Source of the DNA: Acipenser ruthenus
Taxonomy: Eukaryota > Chordata > Actinopteri > Acipenseriformes > Acipenseridae
NCBI RefSeq assembly: GCF_902713425.1
Contig: NC_081198.1
Span: 22,117,188 to 22,181,187 of the forward strand
Length of the DNA: 64,000 nt
Direction: 5' to 3'
Positions within the stretch are counted from its first letter, which is position 1; each line of letters begins with the position of its first letter. The notes under the pieces were generated by a model, which was given only the letters and a program-made list of their open reading frames with translations, did no database searches and had not been told where the DNA came from. The position numbers were made by a program, and so were the translations under genes. Of the stretch, positions 1-9,420 are shown piece after piece.

Positions 1-1266
1 TGGTTTTGGATCTATGGGGGCCACCTGCAACTTGCTGTCTTTGATCTTGATCTTCTTTCTTTTCCCCCCATCGTCTCTACCCTTTCTTTTCCCCACCCTC
101 TGCTGGTTCTTCATTCCCTTCCCCTCCTTTTCACTCTCACTTTCACTGTCGCTTTCGCTTTCCTCCCCCACGGACTCAATCCTTATGGCGTCATAACGAG
201 AGCCGAGGGGGAGTGCTGGCGCTGAGAGGGCCCTACTCAGGGGGGGGGCGCTGCTGGGTCCGGGCTCCCTCCCTGCCTCGTGTTCTGTATCAGAGGAGCT
301 ACTGGAGGAGCTAGTGGAGTAGCTGTTGTACTCTCTCTCTGGGCTGGGGGAAGGGGTCCTCGTAAAACGGGACATGTCTCGGGGGCGGGGGGGTGAGGGG
401 GGTGCTGGTGATGATGGTGGTGCTGGAGTCTGGGTTTTGGATACTGTTGGTGGTGATGTGGACTGATCTTTGTTATTTGTTCCCTCTTCCTGCTCAGGCC
501 TAGGCTTGTTCGTATTTGCCTTGCTGGCTCTGGCCATGTTGGCATAGGAAGAGGGGCAGTCCTTAAACAGGTGCCCCTTCTTTCCACACAAATTGCACTG
601 CCTCTCTTCTCTGCAGTGGCTGGTCTCGTGGGGGGCGCCGCAGTTCCTGCACTTGACTACAGTACATGCGGCCGCCAGGTGTCCTAATTCCCCACATTTC
701 CTGCAGAGTTTTGGCATCCCATTATAGAATACCAGCCCTCTGTTGGGCCCTAACACTATGGAGTTTGGAATGTGGCGGACGCCTCCAATGCCCGATGGAT
801 CAACATTAAGGCGTACCAGCCACTTTCTGGCTCCTGTCCAAACCCCATCTTCGTCTGTAATTTTCCTCCCTTCTGATGACACCCTCCCATAGCGGTTAAG
901 CCATGTTGTAATATCATAGTCGCTAACAGCCTCATTGAAAAATTGGACAGTAACAACTTTCATTTCTCTGTCTGTCAGTGCATCCACACAAAATTCTTTG
1001 TATGGAGCGAGATATTTATTCTCCCCCCAAAAGGACCACATTTCTTGTAACTTTTGGGGGTTCCTAAAACTGACCTCAAACACTTCCTTAAGCCCTGGCA
1101 ATTTCACCAAACAATTCAAGTCAGAAGGGGAAAAACCCATACCCCTCTGAAGAATGGTCCGGCTGAACTCCAGTCTCGTCAGTCCTGGTTCCGTTTCATC
1201 TTGCTTGTTTCTTGTGAAGCGCACCGCATTGTGCCTCCTGGTTTCCTGGGTTGGCCGGAACGCCAT
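1..1266 (-). CDS. LINE A1 ORF1, single fused frame, C-terminus outside window
   Basis: This is the nucleic-acid-binding ORF1 of a Tx1-type LINE, expected to coat the element RNA. The ATG at 1266 matches the start used in A2-A5 (MAFRPTQ). The frame stays open for 422 codons to the window edge. It holds an RRM-like N-terminal region and three CCHC knuckles at about residues 188-237. In A1 the distance from this ATG to the ATG of the second frame (375) is 891 nt, a multiple of three; in A2 it is 890. One extra base in a C-run (sense strand) near 401 therefore joins the knuckle part directly to the Ser-rich, basic part that is a separate frame in the other copies. If the remainder resembles A2, the protein would be about 648 residues. 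A homopolymer sequencing error would mimic this. Confidence 0.8.
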   Translation of the reverse strand, partial: MAFRPTQETRRHNAVRFTRNKQDETEPGLTRLEFSRTILQRGMGFSPSDLNCLVKLPGLKEVFEVSFRNPQKLQEMWSFWGENKYLAPYKEFCVDALTDREMKVVTVQFFNEAVSDYDITTWLNRYGRVSSEGRKITDEDGVWTGARKWLVRLNVDPSGIGGVRHIPNSIVLGPNRGLVFYNGMPKLCRKCGELGHLAAACTVVKCRNCGAPHETSHCREERQCNLCGKKGHLFKDCPSSYANMARASKANTNKPRPEQEEGTNNKDQSTSPPTVSKTQTPAPPSSPAPPSPPRPRDMSRFTRTPSPSPEREYNSYSTSSSSSSSDTEHEAGREPGPSSAPPLSRALSAPALPLGSRYDAIRIESVGEESESDSESESEKEGKGMKNQQRVGKRKGRDDGGKRKKIKIKDSKLQVAPIDPKP

Positions 1267-1965
1267 CCTTCAGCTGGCTCCTCCGATTGGGGTGGGAGAA
1301 GCCTCTGGACGTCCGGGTTGTCTCTCTCTACGGAAAAGAGACAACGTAAGCAGCAAATCTGGGCAGTTGAAGGAACTATTACTTTAGTCCCTGAGGAGAT
1401 GGTCGCCTCGCAAGAGGGACCCCCTCCCCAGGTGAACGGTGTCCTTCCCTGGCGGAGTAGGGGGTGCTGCTTGGCACCGAGACCACGTAGGAAGAATCGT
1501 GGCTGTGATGCCTCCTCGGGGTCCGGGGCCGCCCTCTGCTCCTCCCAGATGGCGCCCTCTGCTGGGCGCCTGCTGCTCTCTCGGTCTGGATCTCGATTAC
1601 AATCAAGGGCTGGGGATGAGGTCGTCTAGGTCATCAAAGGGTCCTCAAAGGTCGTCTGGATGGTAGGTCCTCCTTCTCTCTAACTCCAGGAACGTCTGGA
1701 AAAGCCGGAACCGCCTGAAAAAGAAAAAAACGGGAACCGCCTGAAAAAGAAAAAACTGCTCTCAACAGTCAACAAAATCTTGAAAGACCCTCGGCCTGGA
1801 TTGGGCAAGCCAAAACCAGACTGAGCATTAGTCTTCCAAAAAGTTGCCGAGCTGAAGAAAGCCAGTCAAAAATAAAAAAAATTCTGTTCCTCCTCACCCG
1901 AACAAACCTCTCACAGACCCTCGGAGGGAGCGGGCAATGCCACTACCCTCTAAGCCTTAGTCTTA

Positions 1966-2001
1966 GAAAGATTTATTCGAACTGAAGAGAAGCCAGAGTA
2001 T
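1966..2001 (-). other. U5 snRNA-like 5' terminus of A1
   Basis: Read on the minus strand, the element starts ATACTCTGG and continues CTTCTCTTCAG, then ATAAATCTTTC. I recall the vertebrate U5 snRNA 5' end as the same sequence with about three differences in 36 nt. The match starts at U5 nucleotide 1, two bases from the spacer junction. Confidence 0.75.
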
Positions 2002-2300
2002 ATGGCTGGCTAAGAAGGACCTGGCATAGGGACATGTTCCACCACACTTGTCTGGTTAGCTGCATGCTCCCAGGAAACAAACTGCTGCTGTCTACATCAT
2101 CACCACATGTGAATAAAAGAAAGAAAGACAGCAAGAAAGAAAGAGAGAAAGAAAGAGAAAGAAAGAAAGAGAGAAAGAAAAAAAAAAAGAAGTAAAACGT
2201 TGGGAAAACTTGCATCAACACTGGCACTCTCCCTCCAGCAGGGGTAGACAAAATGCTCACAGGAGAGATCCAGATCTGACTTTGACCAACGTTAGAGAAA

Positions 2301-2489
2301 GGTGTGCACCGTTCCCAGAGGTACTGCAATACCAGGCCGATGCGTTGAGTGGACGGAGCAAGCCCCTGTTCCATCTCCCGATTCCAAAAATCAATTTAAT
2401 ATATGGTCCCCTGATAGGGGACGTATCAGATATTAAACTGATAAGAACAGATACTACACTTGATCTTAGCCAAAAGGCCGAGAAGCGAT
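2301..2489 (-). ncRNA. RNU2: U2 snRNA, divergent copy
   Basis: U2 snRNA pairs with the intron branch site and is the core of the U2 snRNP. The minus strand starts ATCGCTTCTCGGCC, has the branch-recognition GTAGTA at nt 33-38 and the Sm-type site ATTTTTGG near nt 100, and ends GGTGCACACC. Against the other copies it carries C144A, C156T and C173T in the 3' stem-loop region. The promoter has ggagact instead of ggcgact just upstream and a 3-bp insertion in the PSE-like site, so this edge copy may be weak or silent. Confidence 0.9.
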
Positions 2490-2886
2490 GGAGACTTGGC
2501 CCTTGCCCGGGGCCCCCCAGCCCGGACGGCACAGGGGGATTCATCAAAGGTGGGTGCAAAATTCCAAGCACAAGCAGACCCCCAAAAAACGGGCTGCTGC
2601 TTCCAGAGGGGAAATGTGCAATTTAAGCAGGAGAAAACAAAACAAAGCAAAAACACACACATAACACCAAAAACAAAACATAAACTGGCGGAGTGCGTCT
2701 TACAAATAGTCATGCCAAGCTGCTATGCTGTGCAAGGTGCCTTGGGTAACTACAACTGTGCCTCGCTGGCTGGCTGGCTTGCTAAGAAGGTCCTGGCATA
2801 GGGACATGTTCCACCACACTTGTCTGGTTAGCTGCATGCTCCCAGGAAACAACCTGCTGCTGTCTACATCATCACCACATGTGAAT

Positions 2887-2984
2887 AAAAGAAAGAAAGA
2901 CAGCAAGAAAGAAAGAGAGAAAGAAAGAGAGAAAGAGAGAAAGAAAGAGAGAAAGAAAGAAAGAGAGAAAGAAAAAAAAAGAAG
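2887..2984 (+). repeat. GA/GAAA microsatellite of the U2 unit (example)
   Basis: This purine-only tract of GAAA and GAGA words sits about 110 bp past the U2 3' end; on the U2 sense strand it is a CT/CTTT tract. Every unit has one, about 60-110 bp long, and length differences here account for most of the unit-size variation. Primate RNU2 arrays also carry a CT tract downstream of U2 that has been linked to array homogenisation. Confidence 0.9.
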
Positions 2985-3066
2985 TAAAACGGCGGGAAAA
3001 CTTGCATCAACACTGGCACTCTCCCTCCAGCAGGGGTAGACAAAATGCTAACAGGAGAGATCCAGA

Positions 3067-3082
3067 TCTGACTTTGACCAAC
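3067..3082 (-). terminator. snRNA 3' box (3'-end formation signal)
   Basis: The minus strand reads GTTGGTCAAAGTCAGA, a good fit to the vertebrate snRNA 3' box GTTTN0-3AAARNNAGA. It lies 10 nt past the U2 3' end. The same site follows almost every U2 copy here; the copy at 50821-51009 has one change in it (GTTGTTC). Confidence 0.85.
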
Positions 3083-3092
3083 GTTAGAGAAA

Positions 3093-3281
3093 GGTGTGCA
3101 CCGTTCCCGGAGGTACTGCAATACCGGGCCGATGCGTGGAGTGGACGGAGCAAGCCCCTGTTCCATCTCCCGATTCCAAAAATCAATTTAATATATGGTC
3201 CCCTGATAGGGGACGTATCAGATATTAAACTGATAAGAACAGATACTACACTTGATCTTAGCCAAAAGGCCGAGAAGCGAT
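3093..3281 (-). ncRNA. RNU2: U2 snRNA, consensus copy (reference unit)
   Basis: This is the array consensus and the reference for the other copies. It has 5' stem-loop I, GTAGTA (nt 33-38) for branch-site pairing, stem IIa/IIb including CCCCTATCAGGGG, the Sm-type site, and stem-loops III and IV. The 5' end is taken at the A of ATCGC, as in all vertebrate U2. The 3' end is set by the conserved GGTGCAC and a 3' box about 10 nt further on, and may be off by 1-2 nt. RNA polymerase II with snRNA-type promoter elements is expected to transcribe it; those elements are listed separately for this unit. Confidence 0.97.
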
Positions 3282-3330
3282 GGCGACTTGGCCCTTGCCC
3301 GGGGCCCCCCAGCCCGGACGGCACAGGGGG

Positions 3331-3345
3331 ATTCAAAGGTGGGTG
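3331..3345 (-). promoter_or_regulatory. Proximal sequence element (PSE-like)
   Basis: The minus strand reads CACCCACCTTTGAAT, 50-64 bp upstream of U2 nt 1. That is the position expected for the SNAPc-binding PSE of vertebrate snRNA genes, and the CACC-TGAA-type core is consistent. It is conserved in all units except a 3-bp insertion in the unit of U2 2301-2489 and a 15-bp shift in the unit of U2 23850-24038. The call rests on position and partial motif match. Confidence 0.6.
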
Positions 3346-3488
3346 CAAAATTCCAAGCACAAGCAGACCCCCAAAAAACGGGCTGCTGCTTCCAGAGGGG
3401 AAATGTGCAATTTAAGCAGGAGAAAACAAAACAAAGCAAAAACACACACATAACACCAAAAACAAAACATAAACTGGCGGAGTGCGTC

Positions 3489-3496
3489 TTACAAAT
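3489..3496 (-). promoter_or_regulatory. Octamer-like part of the distal element
   Basis: The minus strand reads ATTTGTAA about 210 bp upstream of U2, matching 6 of 8 bases of the octamer ATTTGCAT. The position fits a vertebrate snRNA distal sequence element. The motif alone would be weak evidence. Confidence 0.35.
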
Positions 3497-3519
3497 AGTC
3501 ATGCCAAGCTGCTATGCTG

Positions 3520-3537
3520 TGCAAGGTGCCTTGGGTA
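3520..3537 (-). promoter_or_regulatory. SPH/ZNF143-like part of the distal element
   Basis: The minus strand reads TACCCAAGGCACCTTGCA, 239-256 bp upstream of U2. It agrees with most positions of the Staf/ZNF143 (SPH) consensus, notably TACCC at one end and the TTGCA end. It is identical in nearly all units and lies close to the octamer-like site, as in vertebrate snRNA enhancers. Confidence 0.5.
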
Positions 3538-3872
3538 ACTACAACTGTGCCTCGCTGGCTGGCTGGCTTGCTAAGAAGGTCCTGGCATAGGGACATGTTC
3601 CACCACACTTGTCTGGTTAGCTGCATGCTCCCAGGAAACAACCTGCTGCTGTCTACATCATCACCACATGTGAATAAAAGAAAGAAAGACAGCAAGAAAG
3701 AAAGAGAGAAAGAAAGAGAGAAAGAGAGAAAGAAAGAAAGAGAGAAAGAAAAAAAAAAAAGAAGTAAAACGGCGGGAAAACTTGCATCAACACTGGCACT
3801 CTCCCTCCAGCAGGGGTAGACAAAATGCTAACAGGAGAGATCCAGATCTGACTTTGACCAACGTTAGAGAAA

Positions 3873-4061
3873 GGTGTGCACCGTTCCCGGAGGTACTGCA
3901 ATACCGGGCCGATGCGTGGAGTGGACGGAGCAAGCCCCTGTTCCATCTCCCGATTCCAAAAATCAATTTAATATATGGTCCCCTGATAGGGGACGTATCA
4001 GATATTAAACTGATAAGAACAGATACTACACTTGATCTTAGCCAAAAGGCCGAGAAGCGAT
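3873..4061 (-). ncRNA. RNU2: U2 snRNA
   Basis: Full-length consensus copy with intact PSE-like site, distal element and 3' box; 780 bp from the previous unit. Confidence 0.97.
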
Positions 4062-4651
4062 GGCGACTTGGCCCTTGCCCGGGGCCCCCCAGCCCGGACG
4101 GCACAGGGGGATTCAAAGGTGGGTGCAAAATTCCAAGCACAAGCAGACCCCCAAAAAACGGGCTGCTGCTTCCAGAGGGGAAATGTGCAATTTAAGCAGG
4201 AGAAAACAAAACAAAGCAAAAACACACACATAACACCAAAAACAAAACATAAACTGGCGGAGTGCGTCTTACAAATAGTCATGCCAAGCTGCTATGCTGT
4301 GCAAGGTGCCTTGGGTAACTACAACTGTGCCTCGCTGGCTGGCTGGCTTGCTAAGAAGGTCCTGGCATAGGGACATGTTCCACCACACTTGTCTGGTTAG
4401 CTGCATGCTCCCAGGAAACAACCTGCTGCTGTCTACATCATCACCACATGTGAATAAAAGAAAGAAAGACAGCAAGAAAGAAAGAGAGAAAGAAAGAGAG
4501 AAAGAGAGAAAGAAAGAAAGAGAGAAAGAAAAAAAAAAAGAAGTAAAACGGCGGGAAAACTTGCATCAACACTGGCACTCTCCCTCCAGCAGGGGTAGAC
4601 AAAATGCTCACAGGAGAGATCCAGATCTGACTTTGACCAACGTTAGAGAAA

Positions 4652-4840
4652 GGTGTGCACCGTTCCCGGAGGTACTGCAATACCGGGCCGATGCGTGGAG
4701 TGGACGGAGCAAGCCCCTGTTCCATCTCCCGATTCCAAAAATCAATTTAATATATGGTCCCCTGATAGGGGACGTATCAGATATTAAACTGATAAGAACA
4801 GATACTACACTTGATCTTAGCCAAAAGGCCGAGAAGCGAT
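4652..4840 (-). ncRNA. RNU2: U2 snRNA
   Basis: Full-length consensus copy. Its upstream region is the first in the array with the variant aaaatttcaagc in place of aaaattccaagc; most units further along share this variant. Confidence 0.97.
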
Positions 4841-5439
4841 GGCGACTTGGCCCTTGCCCGGGGCCCCCCAGCCCGGACGGCACAGGGGGATTCAAAGGTG
4901 GGTGCAAAATTTCAAGCACAAGCAGACCCCAAAAAAACGGGCTGCTGCTTCCAGAGGGGAAATGTGCAATTTAAGCAGGAGAAAACAAAACAAAGCAAAA
5001 ACACACACATAACACCAAAAACAAAACATAAACTGGCGGAGTGCGTCTTACAAATAGTCATGCCAAGCTGCTATGCTGTGCAAGGTGCCTTGGGTAACTA
5101 CAACTGTGCCTCGCTGGCTGGCTGGCTTGCTAAGAAGGTCCTGGCATAGGGACATGTTCCACCACACTTGTCTGGTTAGCTGCATGCTCCCAGGAAACAA
5201 CCTGCTGCTGTCTACATCATCACCACATGTGAATAAAAGAAAGAAAGACAGCAAGAAAGAAAGAGAGAAAGAAAGAGAGAAAGAGAGAAAGAAAGAGAGA
5301 AAGAAAGAAAGAGAGAAAGAAAAAAAAGAAGTAAAACGGCGGGAAAACTTGCATCAACACTGGCACTCTCCCTCCAGCAGGGGTAGACAAAATGCTCACA
5401 GGAGAGATCCAGATCTGACTTTGACCAACGTTAGAGAAA

Positions 5440-5628
5440 GGTGTGCACCGTTCCCGGAGGTACTGCAATACCGGGCCGATGCGTGGAGTGGACGGAGCAA
5501 GCCCCTGTTCCATCTCCCGATTCCAAAAATCAATTTAATATATGGTCCCCTGATAGGGGACGTATCAGATATTAAACTGATAAGAACAGATACTACACTT
5601 GATCTTAGCCAAAAGGCCGAGAAGCGAT
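5440..5628 (-). ncRNA. RNU2: U2 snRNA
   Basis: Full-length consensus copy with complete flanking signals; 788 bp from the previous copy. Confidence 0.97.
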
Positions 5629-6227
5629 GGCGACTTGGCCCTTGCCCGGGGCCCCCCAGCCCGGACGGCACAGGGGGATTCAAAGGTGGGTGCAAAATTT
5701 CAAGCACAAGCAGACCCCAAAAAAACGGGCTGCTGCTTCCAGAGGGGAAATGTGCAATTTAAGCAGGAGAAAACAAAACAAAGCAAAAACACACACATAA
5801 CACCAAAAACAAAACATAAACTGGCGGAGTGCGTCTTACAAATAGTCATGCCAAGCTGCTATGCTGTGCAAGGTGCCTTGGGTAACTACAACTGTGCCTC
5901 GCTGGCTGGCTGGCTTGCTAAGAAGGTCCTGGCATAGGGACATGTTCCACCACACTTGTCTGGTTAGCTGCATGCTCCCAGGAAACAACCTGCTGCTGTC
6001 TACATCATCACCACATGTGAATAAAAGAAAGAAAGACAGCAAGAAAGAAAGAGAGAAAGAAAGAGAGAAAGAGAGAAAGAAAGAGAGAAAGAAAGAAAGA
6101 GAGAAAGAAAAAAAAGAAATAAAACGGCGGGAAAACTTGCATCAACACTGGCACTCTCCCTCCAGCAGGGGTAGACAAAATGCTCACAGGAGAGATCCAG
6201 ATCTGACTTTGACCAACGTTAGAGAAA

Positions 6228-6416
6228 GGTGTGCACCGTTCCCGGAGGTACTGCAATACCGGGCCGATGCGTGGAGTGGACGGAGCAAGCCCCTGTTCCA
6301 TCTCCCGATTCCAAAAATCAATTTAATATATGGTCCCCTGATAGGGGACGTATCAGATATTAAACTGATAAGAACAGATACTACACTTGATCTTAGCCAA
6401 AAGGCCGAGAAGCGAT
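6228..6416 (-). ncRNA. RNU2: U2 snRNA
   Basis: Full-length consensus copy. The promoter has one change beside the PSE-like site (aaaggtaggtg instead of aaaggtgggtg). Confidence 0.97.
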
Positions 6417-7029
6417 GGCGACTTGGCCCTTGCCCGGGGCCCCCCAGCCCGGACGGCACAGGGGGATTCAAAGGTAGGTGCAAAATTTCAAGCACAAGCA
6501 GACCCCAAAAAAACGGGCTGCTGCTTCCAGAGGGGAAATGTGCAATTTAAGCAGGAGAAAACAAAACAAAGCAAAAACACACACATAACACCAAAAACAA
6601 AACATAAACTGGCGGAGTGCGTCTTACAAATAGTCATGCCAAGCTGCTATGCTGTGCAAGGTGCCTTGGGTAACTACAACTGTGCCTCGCTGGCTGGCTG
6701 GCTTGCTAAGAAGGTCCTGGCATAGGGACATGTTCCACCACACTTGTCTGGTTAGCTGCATGCTCCCAGGAAACAACCTGCTGCTGTCTACATCATCACC
6801 ACATGTGAATAAAAGAAAGAAAGACAGCAAGAAAGAAAGAGAGAAAGAAAGAGAGAAAGAGAGAAAGAAAGAGAGAAAGAAAGAAAGAAAGAAAGAAAGA
6901 GAGAAAGAAAAAAAAAAGAAGTAAAACGGCGGGAAAACTTGCATCAACACTGGCACTCTCCCTCCAGCAGGGGTAGACAAAATGCTCACAGGAGAGATCC
7001 AGATCTGACTTTGACCAACGTTAGAGAAA

Positions 7030-7218
7030 GGTGTGCACCGTTCCCGGAGGTACTGCAATACCGGGCCGATGCGTGGAGTGGACGGAGCAAGCCCCTGTTC
7101 CATCTCCCGATTCCAAAAATCAATTTAATATATGGTCCCCTGATAGGGGACGTATCAGATATTAAACTGATAAGAACAGATACTACACTTGATCTTAGCC
7201 AAAAGGCCGAGAAGCGAT
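7030..7218 (-). ncRNA. RNU2: U2 snRNA
   Basis: Full-length consensus copy. Its unit is the longest of the block (802 bp) because of a longer GA/GAAA tract. Confidence 0.97.
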
Positions 7219-7817
7219 GGCGACTTGGCCCTTGCCCGGGGCCCCCCAGCCCGGACGGCACAGGGGGATTCAAAGGTGGGTGCAAAATTTCAAGCACAAG
7301 CAGACCCCAAAAAAACGGGCTGCTGCTTCCAGAGGGGAAATGTGCAATTTAAGCAGGAGAAAACAAAACAAAGCAAAAACACACACATAACACCAAAAAC
7401 AAAACATAAACTGGCGGAGTGCGTCTTACAAATAGTCATGCCAAGCTGCTATGCTGTGCAAGGTGCCTTGGGTAACTACAACTGTGCCTCGCTGGCTGGC
7501 TGGCTTGCTAAGACGGTCCTGGCATAGGGACATGTTCCACCACACTTGTCTGGTTAGCTGCATGCTCCCAGGAAACAACCTGCTGCTGTCTACATCATCA
7601 CCACATGTGAATAAAAGAAAGAAAGACAGCAAGAAAGAAAGAGAGAAAGAAAGAGAGAAAGAGAGAAAGAAAGAGAGAAAGAAAGAAAGAGAGAAAGAAA
7701 AAAAAGAAGTAAAACGGCGGGAAAACTTGCATCAACACTGGCACTCTCCCTCCAGCAGGGGTAGACAAAATGCTCACAGGAGAGATCCAGATCTGACTTT
7801 GACCAACGTTAGAGAAA

Positions 7818-8006
7818 GGTGTGCACCGTTCCCGGAGGTACTGCAATACCGGGCCGATGCGTGGAGTGGACGGAGCAAGCCCCTGTTCCATCTCCCGATT
7901 CCAAAAATCAATTTAATATATGGTCCCCTGATAGGGGACGTATCAGATATTAAACTGATAAGAACAGATACTACACTTGATCTTAGCCAAAAGGCCGAGA
8001 AGCGAT
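7818..8006 (-). ncRNA. RNU2: U2 snRNA
   Basis: Full-length consensus copy, the last intact one before A2. The spacer upstream of it has the extra ggcttgct repeat. Confidence 0.97.
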
Positions 8007-8619
8007 GGCGACTTGGCCCTTGCCCGGGGCCCCCCAGCCCGGACGGCACAGGGGGATTCAAAGGTGGGTGCAAAATTTCAAGCACAAGCAGACCCCAAAA
8101 AAACGGGCTGCTGCTTCCAGAGGGGAAATGTGCAATTTAAGCAGGAGAAAACAAAACAAAGCAAAAACACACACATAACACCAAAAACAAAACATAAACT
8201 GGCGGAGTGCGTCTTACAAATAGTCATGCCAAGCTGCTATGCTGTGCAAGGTGCCTTGGGTAACTACAACTGTGCCTCGCTGGCTGGCTGGCTTGCTGGC
8301 TTGCTAAGAAGGTCCTGGCATAGGGACATGTTCCACCACACTTGTCTGGTTAGCTGCATGCTCCCAGGAAACAAACTGCTGCTGTCTACATCATCACCAC
8401 ATGTGAATAAAAGAAAGAAAGACAGCAAGAAAGAAAGAGAGAAAGAAAGAGAGAAAGAGAGAAAGAAAGAGAGAAAGAAAGAAAGAGAGAGAGAAAGAAA
8501 AAAAAAAGAAGTAAAACGGCGGGAAAACTTGCATCAACACTGGCACTCTCCCTCCAGCAGGGGTAGACAAAATGCTCACAGGAGAGATCCAGATCTGACT
8601 TTGACCAACGTTAGAGAAA

Positions 8620-8774
8620 GGTGTGCACCGTTCCCGGAGGTACTGCAATACCGGGCCGATGCGTGGAGTGGACGGAGCAAGCCCCTGTTCCATCTCCCGA
8701 TTCCAAAAATCAATTTAATATATGGTCCCCTGATAGGGGACTTATCAGATATTAAACTGATAAGAACAGATACT
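8620..8774 (-). pseudogene. RNU2: U2 3' part (nt 35-189) at the A2 3' junction
   Basis: U2 is interrupted by LINE A2. The match to U2 runs up to A35 but nt 35-39 (AGTAT) may belong to the element, because the other family A copies also end in AGTAT. One substitution, C67A, is seen. The U2 5' part is absent from the other side of A2, so no functional U2 can come from this locus. Confidence 0.92.
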
Positions 8775-9298
8775 CTTTTATTGAGATTTTACATTTTTTA
8801 CATTTACACCCATTCGTTTTTTTCATTCATTTTACATTTCTTTTAAAGATGACATTCATGCATACAGACATACATTTTGTTTTAAAAGCATTTAAAATAC
8901 ATTTAAAAACACCAAGACAATTGTGCTTTGTACATGGTTAAAACAGACACAGATTAAAATCAACATGAAAAAAACCTGTGCTGCTTTAAAAGTGACTGGA
9001 AAAAAAGAACCATCTATAAAAAACCAGTGTTTGTGAGGGCCGGGGAGTGCTCTCTAAAAAAGTTCAAAAGTGAACATAAAACTAGATCTAAAACAGGGAC
9101 AGGGGAAAAGGGACAGTGTATAGAACAGTGAGTTAAAATTCTAAAATTTTAAAACACTTAAAATGTAACTTTTAATAGTTTACATTAAAAATCTTAAAGA
9201 TACATAAAACAAAACAAAACAAAATCAAATAAAACATTCAACGTAAATCAAATAAAAGTCCATAAAACTGAAACAAAAAGACTACATAAAACCAGGGC

Positions 9299-9350
9299 AC
9301 CGTTGAAAAAACGGTCATGCCAGCTAAAAAGGGCGGAATGCTGGCATGAC
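9299..9350 (-). other. Twin hairpins in the family A 3' UTR
   Basis: Two adjacent perfect inverted repeats lie about 70 nt past the ORF2 stop. The first is GTCATGCCAGC paired with GCTGGCATGAC (11 bp, 15-nt loop); the second is ACCGTT paired with AACGGT (6 bp, 5-nt loop). They are kept in A3 (17303-17353), A4 (25290-25340), A5 (38530-38581), A6 (52274-52325) and A7 (58947-58997), with only a one-base change in the second loop. LINE reverse transcriptases often recognise a 3' UTR structure; that role here is an inference. Confidence 0.8.
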
Positions 9351-9420
9351 AAAATAAATAAAAGGCTTAGCGGTGCCCCGTAGTCCCGCTCCTAGGAGCT
9401 AGCGGTTCCAGTTTTTTCCT

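Larger units (their letters stand above)
1..2003 (-). mobile_element. LINE A1 (Tx1-clade, Keno-like), 5' part, cut by window edge
   Basis: This is the 5' part of a family A LINE: about 740 bp of 5' UTR (1267-2003) and the first 422 codons of ORF1. The rest lies beyond base 1. It aligns base for base with A2-A5, with scattered substitutions and a single extra G in a G-run near 401. The 5' end abuts the U2 spacer at the sequence ggctggctaag (2004), the same junction as in A2-A5. Assignment to Tx1/Keno-like rests on the ORF2 of the complete copies and on residence in U2 genes. Confidence 0.9.
2004..8774 (-). repeat. U2 tandem array block 1, eight full units plus one truncated
   Basis: This block holds eight full U2 genes at spacings of 792, 780, 779, 788, 788, 802 and 788 bp, then a U2 3' part cut by A2. 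Spacers are almost identical between units. The first unit (U2 2301-2489) is divergent: it has three U2 substitutions, a 3-bp insertion in the PSE-like site and the spacer variant aaacgttggg. The unit ending in the A2 junction has an extra 8-bp ggcttgct near 8291. No protein gene is present; long open frames here arise because the GA tract and spacer lack stops. Confidence 0.95.

Noticed and set aside
3787-4140. Minus-strand 94-159 codon frames across U2 and its promoter
   Set aside because: They read the U2 RNA and its promoter as if coding. Their conservation follows from U2 homogenisation.
5073-5762. 229-codon plus-strand frame rich in Lys/Glu, repeated in many units
   Set aside because: It runs through spacer, the GA/GAAA tract and the antisense of U2; the Lys/Glu run is just the microsatellite. 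Copies differ in frame with tract length, so it is not a gene.
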